This document shows, in pieces, positions 35,001 to 45,689 of a DNA stretch of 64,000 nt. The notes under the pieces are model-generated. The model saw only the letters and a program-made list of their open reading frames with translations, was not told the DNA's origin and did not search any database. Every line of letters starts with the position of its first letter. Position 1 is the stretch's first letter. The position numbers and the translations under genes were made by a program. Origin of the DNA: Hofstenia miamia (Eukaryota; Xenacoelomorpha; Acoela; Hofsteniidae); the NCBI GenBank assembly GCA_900660155.1, contig CABFPE010000681.1, forward strand, positions 317,766 through 381,765, in the 5' to 3' direction.

Positions 35001-36960
35001 AAACAAAAACAATGAAGGTTTCCACACAGACACAGACTATGATGAAGAAATTATTGATAATGATACCAATACTTTAAGCAAGTAAGAGTGCTGATTCCAA
35101 ACCAAGCAGGAGAGATATTAATCTCAAAACAATTGACAGATAAGAAACAATCATTGATAAAGGAGCTGCACATTCTGTCATAGCTGATACCTGCACTAAT
35201 TCTATCAGCATAACGTGTAAAGATTTAACAAAAGAAAATTCCAGATTACTTTCTGCAAGTGGTGATTATTTAACTACAAAAGGATATATTAAAAATGTTA
35301 AAATTTCAATTAAATGTAAAATCTTTGAACAAGATTTAATTGTAATTGATACTACGAATTTCCAATTACCATACCAAATCATATTAGGACCTGACTTCTT
35401 AAAAGATAATGATTGTATTATAAATTTTGAGGATAACACTATCACAATTAAAAATAATAATGCTATACACAAAAATTTATTTGTTAAGGATTATGATTCA
35501 ATAAAATTTCAATTAGAATAAGCATTAAACTTCGAACCTTATCTTTGGAAAATGATTAAAGGTTAAATGGATAATTCTATAAATGGTGATTACATGATTT
35601 CTCATTATACTGGATGCAATGCAAGGAAACTAACTCCATTATTTATTGTTTCATATGTTAACAATGGATGTCTAATTGCAGCTTTATTAAATAAAACTGA
35701 TAAATGTATGACTTTTTAACCACAACTGTTTCCAGTTTACACTCAAATCAAGAAAAACTGAAACTGTATATTAATAAACAATACAATTACTAAATCAATC
35801 AAAGAGATTACAATTCCAAAAGTTAATTCATAGACACATCCTCATTTAACATCTAAACAAATCAGAGAATTAAACAGACTGCTTGCAAAATACAATAAAG
35901 CATTCAACTTTGGCACAATTAGTGTTGGACAAGAATTAGTTCAAAATTTCATAGCATCAAAACAACTTCCAATAAACCAATTAGACAACCATTTCATCAT
36001 GTTCCAGAACATCACAAAGACAAATATTTAAAACAATTATGGAATTATTAAATAATGGTATTATACTTAAAATTGATAGTCCTTATGCATAACCAACAGT
36101 TTTTTTACACAAGGAAATAAAACACAATTGTGTATAGACTTCCAAAACTTATTGATATTACTGTTAAAGATGCTTATCCTTTAAAAAAAATAGATGACAT
36201 TATTTACAATGCAAGTAAATTTAAAATATTCTCAATTCTTGATTTATGCAAAACCTATTGGCTTATTTTTTTGCTACACAAAAATGGTACTCAGAATATA
36301 AGAACTTGTGCAAGTTTTTTTGTCATTACTGTACCAAAAAAGCACTACAATGTCTCATTCCCATCACTATTCAAAGACCATACTATTAGTAAATATTAAT
36401 ATAAAGTTAACCAAGAGTATTATACAAATGAAAACTTAAGAATATAAAAACGGAAACTTTCAGCAAGCTCCTAAAAACAAAGTTAAATATTTACAAAGGA
36501 CCAAACAATTAGACATGAACACCATGAAGGGTAACAGAGGTATGGACAAAACTAAACTATAAATGAACACATGGACAAAACAAGGAAACTAAGCAAAAAC
36601 AAACCAAAATCTAAATAAAAAAAATGAGTTAAATAGACACTCATTCACAAACATTATTGAGGTGTTAAAAAAGAACTGGTCAATTATCAAAAAAAGTTTT
36701 ATAGAACAATTAAATGATTTCAATTTCACGATCCAAAATTGAAAAGGTACTTTACATGCTAATGCCAATTTATTTACACCTTTACCACAATATCAAAGAG
36801 ACTTACAAAAACTTCCCAGTGATAAAATTATATTCTCTTTTATTCCAAAAAATGAATATGAATATTTACCTGATATTAGTGTTGAAAGAAAAGGAAAACC
36901 TACTCTAAGTATTATTATTAAAGAAGAAATTTTAGAAGAAGAAATTGCAAAAAACAATTA
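35000..36960 (+). pseudogene. pol of element D: protease, RT, RNase H remnant
   Basis: A protease-like block (35150-35480) shows AHSVIADTCTNSI, SASGDYLTTKGYIKNV and LPYQIILGPDFLKDNDCII, colinear with A and E. RT signals include IDFQNL near 36135 and FSILDLCKTYWLI near 36230. The AYIDD region is not recognised. About 36.41-36.70 kb is unassigned AT-rich sequence. The end of RNase H and the following connector (TPLPQYQ... near 36775, KEEILEEEIAKN near 36920) match A around 11.94-12.1 kb. It is a badly broken fossil. Confidence 0.6.
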
Positions 36961-37059
36961 CTTGTTCCACTTTTAAAACAAACTATCAACAAAGTTACTA
37001 TGCCTAATATGATTTTAGATCCTATAGCTTCACACTACTTTAATAAATACAATTGGAAT

Positions 37060-39600
37060 ATTACATCTCAAGGTTTATTATTTACTAAGTCTAGAAATAA
37101 TTAAATTGCTATTCCCAATTAATACAAATGTGATTTGATACATAAAATTCATGAAATCAGTCATTTAGGCATACTGCAAATAGAAAAAAGTGTAAATGCA
37201 CATTTCATAATAACTAATTTGCAAAAAGTGGTTTACAATGTCATTGATAAATGTAAAATTTGTTTACTAAACAATAAAGAACATTTTCTAGAACAACATA
37301 CAGAACTTCAAAAAATTATTACTGAAAAACCTAACAAAATTGTTCCAATGGACATCAAACAATTATTAAAAGATGATGAAAATGTTCAGTATGTTGTAGT
37401 TATGGTTGACAATTTTACTAAATATTGTAAAATTATACCTACTGACTTAATTACAGCTAAGAAAATCACTGATATAATTATACATGAATTGATAATAACC
37501 ATTGGTCCTATGTCACAAATAATGACCAATCAAGTTGTTCAGATTGAAAGTTCTTTGTTTTCTGAATTAATGTCTCAGTTAGAAATATTGCATGAGGATA
37601 CAACAGTTAATCATCCACACTCAAATGGTATGGCTGAAAGAAATTATCACACTTTATTAAAATTGATTAAAGCATTAACATCATGTATAGGAGGTAAACT
37701 TTGGATCAATTTTACTTTAGGGGACTTTTTCAAAAAAAATTTGATGACTCATCCAATAAACTTTTCTAGACCAGTTTTTTACGAGGAACAATCAGACGTC
37801 CTCAAAATTTTGAAAAAATTAATAAATAAATCAGTATAGGGCTTTTTTAGTTTACTGATATACATGTAATTCAGCTCTCAGATAAAAGTTTTCTGTAACT
37901 GAAAAAGGGTGTATGTTATACTTTGGTAAGTATATTTAATAATTTTAATAAAAATATATAAATTTCTAATTGCAAACATACAGTAAATATAATAAACTAC
38001 GACGAAAAATTTTAATATGTCAAGGCTATAATCCGTATTAAGTTCTTTATTACATCATATATTTCTACCAATCAAAATTATTGTTACAGTATTAGTAGTA
38101 TTTGAGAAACTTTTTAATGTGATATTCGTTTTAATAAAGATTAAATGTTGTTTTAATGGGATTAAATTATGATTTAGAATGTTATAATTATAATTAATGT
38201 TTTAAGGTGTGCTTTGCAGAAATTATTTAATTTGTTGCAACCTATTTTGTTTACTGTTGCTGTCCTTGATTTTTATATATTCATCCTAGTGTGTGTCTTT
38301 GACGAACCTTGTTATGGTTCTTCATTGATATATGCTTAGGCTTAAATACAATGCCGCCATTTGAAAAACTCTATGATAACTTTCTAAATCAAAATGGCAT
38401 TGAATAAATTAACTAAATTACATTGAACTATTCATTCAAAAACAAATTAAATAATTTCTAAAAAGCACACCTTAAAACATTAATTATAATTATAACATTG
38501 TAAATAATAATTTAATCCCATTAAAACAACATTTAATCTTTATTAAAACGAATATCACATTAAAAAGTTTCTCAAATACTACTAATACTTTAACAATAAT
38601 TTTGATTGGTAGAAATCTATGATGTAATAAAGAACTTAATACGGATTATAGCCTTGACATATTAAAATTTTTCGTCGTAGTTTATTATATTTACTGTATG
38701 TTTGCAATTAGAAATTTATATATTTTTATTAAAATTATTAAATATACATACCAAAGTATAACATACACCCTTTTTCAGTTACAGAAAACTTTTATCTGAG
38801 AGCTGAATTACATGTATATCAGTAAACTAAAAAAGCCCTATACTGATTTAAATATTAATTTTTTCAAAATTTTGAGGATGTCAGATTGTTCCTCGTAAAA
38901 AACTGGTCTAGAAAAGTTTATTGGATGAGTCATCAAATTAAGTCCCCTAAAGTAAAATTGATCCTAAACTTTAGTGTAAAATCATTAAAAAAGTAGAATT
39001 TTACTATACCATGTCTGTTAATATCACTACTGGCATTTCACCATTCAAAGCAATATTTGGTCATGAAGCTGTTGCTCCACTATTGATTATATTTAAAAAT
39101 TATTCTACAAACTTGAATGATAAATATGTTTGTGATCTTATTGATACTTTAACATCTACCTATAAAACAATGATTCATAACAAAAAAAGACTGCTATATA
39201 CCAAAACACAACTTTAATATGAAGGTTTATGGAAACAGAAATCTATCAGAGATAAAGCTTATGTTTTTATACCTTGCATTACCATAGATAAACATCAACT
39301 TCAAAAATTGGCGAATAAATTGCAAGAACCATATGAGATTGTTAAAGTATTACCTGATAATAACTATAAATTCAACTCTGGCAAAATCATTGGTTTTCAG
39401 AATCTTAAATGCACTATTAAAGATATTGAAGAAGTTGGACAATTTTAATGAATTAAAATGTATAGATAATGGTGTAGATAATTTTTATGATGTTTCAATA
39501 TTGAAAGTGCATTATGATGTAAACATACAAACCAGAGTTTTACCAACACATGCAACTAGCAATCCTAATCCTAAGTATATTCTCCAAGATTGGGAACTAA
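37060..39600 (+). pseudogene. Integrase of element D, split by a foldback transposon
   Basis: The zinc-binding domain (HKIHEISHLGIL, then CKICLL) and core (YVVVMVDNFTKY, IMTNQVVQIESSL, VNHPHSNGMAERNYHT) lie at 37135-37702. After the insert come TTGISPFKAIFGHEA (39011) and the C-terminal domain to about 39600 (ILQDWELNV). The last 45 codons of the apparent 234-codon frame (37703-37839) are not integrase but belong to the inserted transposon. It is broken. Confidence 0.8.
37703..38964. mobile_element. Foldback / long-TIR non-autonomous DNA transposon
   Basis: Two arms of about 530 bp (37703-38236 and 38441-38964) are reverse complements with only a few differences. They surround a 204-bp unrelated centre. 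The ends are GGATCAATTTTACTTTAGGG and its complement. TAAACTTT flanks both sides (37695-37702 and 38965-38972), a perfect 8-bp target duplication. It interrupts the integrase frame of element D and carries no coding frame. The 8-bp duplication fits the hAT, P or Merlin superfamilies, but the termini do not look like a typical hAT end. High arm identity means a recent insertion or ongoing arm conversion. Confidence 0.9.
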
Positions 39601-39609
39601 ATGTTTAAC

Positions 39610-40070
39610 ATTTGTTTATGTTTGAAACAACAACACACACCAAAAAGGCAAGTGAGACAACCTCATCTCTTTCAAGGTGCCAAATCAAATGTCAAATATC
39701 ATACCAGTCCCATATATTATCAGATGCAGGGTCTAGGAGTACTGAATCAGATGCTTCTACGTTTAATCATAGGCCTCAAATGCTTTCTGGTTTTATTGAG
39801 GCTGTGATGCCCACACTACACCATGAGCTTCAAATACATCATGAGGCAGGAGGGATGAGTATTCTGTCGAACTCATTTGCACCTGTTCATCATCAGCTTC
39901 AAATGGTTGATGATGGTTGGGGAGAGGGTTTCCTTGCTCCAGGAACATCAAAGGTGGGCATTAACCATAAAATTTGGGATTCCTTGCCTCTTACATATGT
40001 TTTGGTGTCTCATAATAATAAAACTCGCCCAGACTCAGACTCACCTGCATCATATACAAAAATTGTATAG
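39610..40070 (+). pseudogene. Repeat-bearing linker of element D
   Basis: An open stretch of about 150 codons lies between integrase and the third ORF. Two or three copies of a roughly 22-residue unit are visible (LHHELQIHHEAGG, VHHQLQMVDDGWGE). It is GC-richer and His/Ser-rich, unlike the flanking pol. F has repeats at the same position. It may be a spacer domain. I do not recognise a function. Confidence 0.5.
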
Positions 40071-40073
40071 AGA

Positions 40074-42060
40074 GTGAATTACTTCATCTCAAAGAAAGCT
40101 CTATATATTGTGGATAGAAATTTGTCAGCAGACACTAAAGAACTTATACAGACTTTATTATGTCATAAAAACACTGCTCCTTTTGTCAATATTCTACCTT
40201 TCACACTAGAATTTTATAAACAAGCTCACTGTAATATGCTCTTCTTCTACAAACACACTATGGCTGAAACTTTTGAATGATGCTATTTAAATAGTAAATT
40301 TCACCCCTCCTTAGATGAAAACTTCAACATTAATAACTTACTTTTGATATTACTTAATTTACACAAACTAAAATGCATAGAATCTCTATATTGATTACAA
40401 TTCACTAAACATTTTTATTTCATTCAAGAAATGGATATTTGTTTAAAAAACCTTCACAAAACTCTCAAAAAATCAGTTCAGCAGCCAAGATGAACAATGT
40501 TACAATAACATTTATTTATATTGATTGTGAAGCAAATACTTACACCAACATTTTTCGAATTACTGGAATGAACTGTAGAAAATTTCTTTGATTTTCATTT
40601 TGATGATTACATAGTTCTCAACAATAATTATAGTGATACAAATATTTCCAAATTGCTAAATACTGAGATTATGATGAACAGCAACTTGCCAGCAATATGT
40701 CCAATAGTTGATACCTGCTTAGCAATTGATTTATGTCTGTTCACACAACCTGTGGACATTCTCAATGAAACTGATAAACTTATCAATTTTGGTAAAGTAT
40801 CAATATGACTTACAATGCAACTGTCAGATTCTACCATTAGAGAACTAAATAACTATTGGAATGATATTAAAGGCGAACAATTACAAGGTGAAACTTAGCC
40901 AGATATAGAAATAATATCACCATTACTCAGATACCACACTTCAGTGGAAAGAGCAATATCAAAAATGCAAATATCTTTTAATCTAAAAGATAAATGGGAT
41001 TTCAACAAAGTTCTAAACAAATGGCCTTCACTTAATGCTAGAGCTGCTATCTGGTTATTATCAATATTTCTAACAAAATTTGATTCACTGTCATTATCAC
41101 TGGATAAAAAACTCCGTCATAATATGTTATATGCCACAAAATTTGAAATAGCGATTTCTCCCATATCTACAAAAGCTAAGAATTGGTATTAAGTGGCATT
41201 CTAGTAGAAACAAGCACTTTGAAAGCTGACGCCAAAGTATTTTAAAAATATGAAAAATATTTTACTAGATTAATTCGTCAATATCACATCACAGGTATAA
41301 TTCCCACAACAATCCTGTGTTTCAAACTTGGAATTGATTACAATGATATTAATATTTTTTCTGATCTTGTTTGAAAATATATGTAGGGCACTACAAGTGA
41401 AACCAAATATTCCATGCTACCAGGAGATTTACTGCCTCTATCCACAAATGATATATTTAATAGAACACCTAAGAACTCTAAGCACATCAGGCAACAATAC
41501 AAAAAGGAAGTTAGCAAAGAATCATATTGATTTACTTTATAAATGGTTACAAAAACATTATGTTACTTGCAAATATCATAAGGACGTATATTTCAACAAA
41601 TCTCTAATTCAGAATAGTGTTTCATCCAATATCATTATTAAAAAATTAAGCCCAATAGAATTGGAACAGGAAGGAATTTTTTTATGAGAAAGTACAATTA
41701 TTTTTTAACTTAGAGACAATTGGCATCAAAACTCCAGAACACTTATAAGAATGGATTTCAGTAGTAGATGAAAAATTCTTAATTACTGAAGTTCTGACAT
41801 TACCTCACAAAAAAGATGTTATCATTCCTTGTCAATACAGTCCTACTAAAGAATGCAACAAAGAATATTTATATACATTCTTTGCAACAGAAATTTTCAC
41901 TAAGGAAGAATTAGTTATTTTAGTTGAACTACTATAATTACTAAGCTTAGATGTACAATGCACACCAGCAAAATTCTTCATTCCAAAACCAATACAAGCC
42001 CAACTATCAAAATATGGCTTATATATTGACTTTCAGTCTTCAATTAATAAAGTGCAACAT
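40074..42060 (+). pseudogene. Third ORF of element D
   Basis: It is colinear with the ORF of element A over most of its length although little identity is left. Examples are NARAAIWLLSIFLTKFDSLS (A: HICAQTSICLLTIALTHNEK), ISTKAKNWY (A: MNIKHWMLQY), the KYM-GTTSETK block near 41380 (A: KKYMWGATSNTK), and TLPHKKDVII followed by ATEIFTKEELVILV (A: CTEAFTRQEIHQML). Retained order at this divergence argues for long-lived selection on the ORF. It is broken in many places and ends where the tail of element F begins. Confidence 0.6.
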
Positions 42061-42069
42061 AAAGCATGT

Positions 42070-44930
42070 CTGAGTGAACGTTTTTATACTCCTTCTGGTT
42101 GGTTAGCATAATCACGACCACTTTTTCTGTTGTGACCATTTTCTTGTGTTTTATAAATTTGGGTCTTTGAGTGTGTTTGAGTTGGTACATATGCTTCTTA
42201 GTTCATTTATTTTGTGTTGAATATTTTTCAAAAAATCAGAGGCATTTGATTGCTATCATAAGTGTCATGATTGTGTTGATTCAGCTTGTGTGTGCTAGAA
42301 CAGGGTGTATTACTGTGTCTGGGAAGAAGAATTCATAGGTGGAATATAGTGATTTTGATATCAATGCTTCATTGTAGAATGTGCTGATGTTTTCTTTAAC
42401 TTCCTCTCATGTTATCTTTTCTGGATTGTTTTTCCCCAATCATATCATTGTAATCTCTTCTAGTCTTCTTGTGACATCATAGTACTTGTATGTGTTGCTC
42501 CATAGTTCTCCCCATACTATGTTGCTGATACCAGAAAAGAGTATCACCATCTTCATTGGTCTTTTTTTGATCTCTGCTCTTGCTTTATCAATTTGTTTGC
42601 AAATTGGCTCATCCTTTTCATATAAGTCATAGGGTGTTATTTTGCCCTTGATATATATTTGTTCTTTGTTATTGTTCTTTAGATGTGCTGCTTTAGATTT
42701 GTGGTATCTCTTATTGGGTATTTTCTCCAATGCTTTTTCTCTAGTGTTGACGTAGGTGTTCTCTTCATGCCAAAATGCATTTGTGACTCTTTTATTCTTT
42801 AGTCTCCAGATTGGTAGGATCATAAGTATTGAAATTGTGGATGGTGGTGTACAAGGTGGTTCTCAATTTTCCCATATGTGCATTCCATTTTGGCAGTTGT
42901 TGCTAGTCCAAATGTTGCTGGGTAATTTGTTTTTGAGGGTTTGATGTATTTCCAGAATGACTTAGTTAATCCAGTCTTCATGAGTTTCTGTGTGGTTTCT
43001 CCTGCTATCATTATTTTTGAGGTTATGCATTCAATGTTGACTGCTAGTTGATTGTGTGGTTGTGTGGTTGTAGCATTTGTGTGATTTCAGTTTTTGTGAA
43101 TGCTTCCATACATAGCAATTTAATCAGTGACTTTGTTTCCTTTTCATATACTTTGTCATATATTCCTTGGACTATGTTGTGTTTTGCCTCTCTTGCTTAA
43201 CTGTTATCTCTACTAGCAGTCTCTTGTCATCTGTATCAACCTATGATATTTTGCTCAGACTGTGTTCTCCCCATTTCTCAAGGTTTATCTTGTCTATCTC
43301 CCTTTGTGCTTTTGGCATTAGAATGTTCTCAGATTATTGCAGTTATTGGTTTTCCCTGTCCATCTTTCTTGAGACTTACTGTACATCTCTATTATCTCTA
43401 TGGGCCATGTTTGTCCTTCTTTCCACTTTATTTCCAATGTTTTCATCATTTTGGTGTATGTGCACTTTGAGTAGTCCATCATGTATTTACGCATTTCCTT
43501 TTCGATTATCTCATTTGTGCCTGATCTCTTTATTTTCTTGACAGTTTCAATGGTATTAACTTGTTCTCTTCTGATTAAGTTCCTTGTGGTCAACCACAGT
43601 TGTTTTTTCAGTGCTCTTATTTTGCAGTTGGATGTCACTCCCCACATGTATTTTTTTGTTGTGTTGCTCAATATAGCTCTTTCTGTTGGACAGATTCCTG
43701 TGTTATTTGCCAATTCTATGATGCTCAGTCTTCCCAGAGTTTGTTCTTGCATAATCAATCTGGTAAAGTATTTTTCGAATTGTTGTAATGGTTTCTTTGT
43801 AGGCAATAGTGTTGTTCTGATTATGGCTTGTATTATCCCAGTTTTTTACATTGCTTGTGATAGGTGATAGTATGAATTCATATTTTCTGTTTTTTGCTAT
43901 TTGTAATCTCTCATTCCTTGACATTGGGAGTTCCAGTTTGTTATTGTTTGTTAAACTGATCACTAGTATCCAAATTGATGTTCAAGCTCTTACTTCCAGT
44001 GCATTGATTTCCTCAAATATCATGTTTTTGAAGTTGCTGTTTAACCCCATCTCATAAGGTCTCCTTATTTCATGTAATATTTTATCCACTGTTTTGTGGT
44101 ACATTTTGATTGGTGATTGGATGTCTATTTTCAGCCATCTATCATTGATCTGTTGGTCTCCTTTGATCTCACTCCATATGTCTGATATTTGTTTTAGATG
44201 TTTTGGCATTTGGTTCATGCTACATTTAAGATGTATGTTGCCTACTTCCTCCATGTTGCCTCCTATTTGTGTTATTTCCATCATTTTTGTTTGATAGTAG
44301 AGATCAATTGCTATTTTTGGTTTGACCATAATCCTTTCTGCTGGCATTATCAGGTTGAGTTTAAGATCTGTTGAAACAAGTTCTGATAGGTTTGTCTAAT
44401 TGTTAGTTTCCATTGTGAATATGTTCTCTAATTTCTCTGCAAGTTGCTTTGGAAACTCTGGCATTTGTTTCATGGCATTAGTTATTCTTATGATTATCAT
44501 CCATACTTTCTGGGCTTTTGCTAGTTTTAGTGAGTCCTCTATTGATTTTTGTAGAGTTTTTTAATGTAGCTTATTTTTCTTGATGAAATATATTATTAGT
44601 AAGTTTTTCCTTTCAAGGTTCACATGCTCAGATTCTTTGATGATTTTTTCTCTGTGTGTTATTAATTTCTGCACATCTTATAGCATGAACTGATCATTGA
44701 ATGTAATGTGTATGGTACTCTGAAAGTATGTGTGGTTTAGATTCTCATTCATGTTTTGTTTGTACGAGATGATTGCATTGCACATGGGTCTGTTTACTTT
44801 GTCAATCACTATTGGTATTGCCAATTCATCACTTTCCTTTGCTGCAGTATGTTTCTTTATAAAGCAATTTGCTTCTGGAGACAAGATGTTGTGTGCATTG
44901 TATCTAATCTGCCTGTTTGCTATGAATTAG
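42070..44930 (-). pseudogene. Third ORF of element F
   Basis: This is the closest relative of the ORF in element A, and similarity runs nearly end to end. Pairs include HVNLERKNLLIIYFIKK (A: QVNLDRNHLTIIYFIKK), MPAERIMVKPKIAIDLYYQT (43982-44347), KKYMWGVTSNCKIRALKKQL (43318-43806), FWKYIKPSKTNYPATFGLAT (42820-43011) and MVILFSGISNIVWGELW (42440-42823). It has no signal peptide or membrane anchor. It is broken in several places. The open frames on the plus strand here (such as 43167-43541) are shadows. Confidence 0.75.
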
Positions 44931-45144
44931 GGATGTATTTGTTCCTTTCCTATCTTTGTCATTTGGCTTTCTTGAAGTTCTGATCTGGTTGATAGATGTT
45001 ATCAAGATGTGGTTGAGAGCTGCCTGAATGAGAATGGCTGTGAGCTTGTAGTGGGGAGCTAGCTTATAGAAGGAGAACAATATATCCATTTGAGAGTCAT
45101 TGCTAATTTCTTTGGTATCAGGATAATTTAGTTGATCACAGATC

Positions 45145-45600
45145 TTAGTACCTCTGACCTTTAGTTGTCAAGGAGCACTGTGAGTTGTCACTGCATACTC
45201 TTTGCCCTCTTGTTGGCATTGAGATTGGCTGGTGCAGTTCTAAGTGTTGTTCCACTGAGATCATACTCTGAAGTTGTTTTTGAGAGTTTTCCACAGCCCC
45301 AGACCACACTACCTTTAGTTGACATTTAATCAATAGTGAGCTGCCACTGTTTATCCACCTGCCCTTTAATTGGCATTTTGGTAAGGGTGTTCTTCTCTGA
45401 ATGTGCCTTCTGAGACTCCTGGTGGTTTGTGACTCCATTTGTCTTTCCTTTGATTGGTGTTGGGATTGTGGAGTCCTCCTTCTCACTCTCCTGCATTTGA
45501 GTGGTGATCAATTTTTGTTTTGGCTTGTTTGTTTCATAATTGTACCAAAATTCAGTTAATAGATTAATTATCCCATATTTCAGGGTCATATTTTACAAGT
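45145..45600 (-). pseudogene. Pol tail and repeat linker of element F
   Basis: It begins with the PEIW-type tail also seen in A and C. The DNA word CCTTTRRTTGGYRTT and variants (plus-strand sense) recur near 45160, 45208, 45312, 45362 and 45450, giving a peptide repeat with PIKGK / PIKGQ / PTRGQ. This makes four to five degenerate units of about 20-30 residues. It occupies the same place as the linkers in C and D. Confidence 0.5.
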
Positions 45601-45689
45601 TCTCCTTTATAGTATTCAGGTATCACTAACCTCAGTGATTTTCCCTCAATGTATAGAAATCTGTTTTTGCTTAATTTCCATTTATATCT

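Larger units (their letters stand above)
32359..42060 (+). mobile_element. Element D: old gypsy-like element with third ORF
   Basis: An LTR end (32359-32457, ...CAGCATTCTACA) precedes the primer site TGGTGACCTGG at 32458. Then come gag (32.8-33.76 kb and 34.88-35.0 kb), protease (35.1-35.5 kb), RT (35.9-36.4 kb), an RNase H remnant, integrase (37.06-39.5 kb), a repeat-bearing linker and the third ORF (40.07-42.06 kb). Inserted into it are a gamma LTR in gag and a foldback transposon in integrase. No 3' LTR is seen; it abuts the tail of element F. It is the most diverged of the set, with well over ten breaks. Confidence 0.75.

Noticed and set aside
37703-37839. C-terminal 45 codons of the 234-codon integrase frame
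   Set aside because: They lie inside the foldback transposon, after the target duplication, and have no counterpart in the other integrases.
43167-43541. Cys/Ser/Phe-rich plus-strand frames across 43.1-44.1 kb
   Set aside because: They are antisense shadows of the third ORF of element F.
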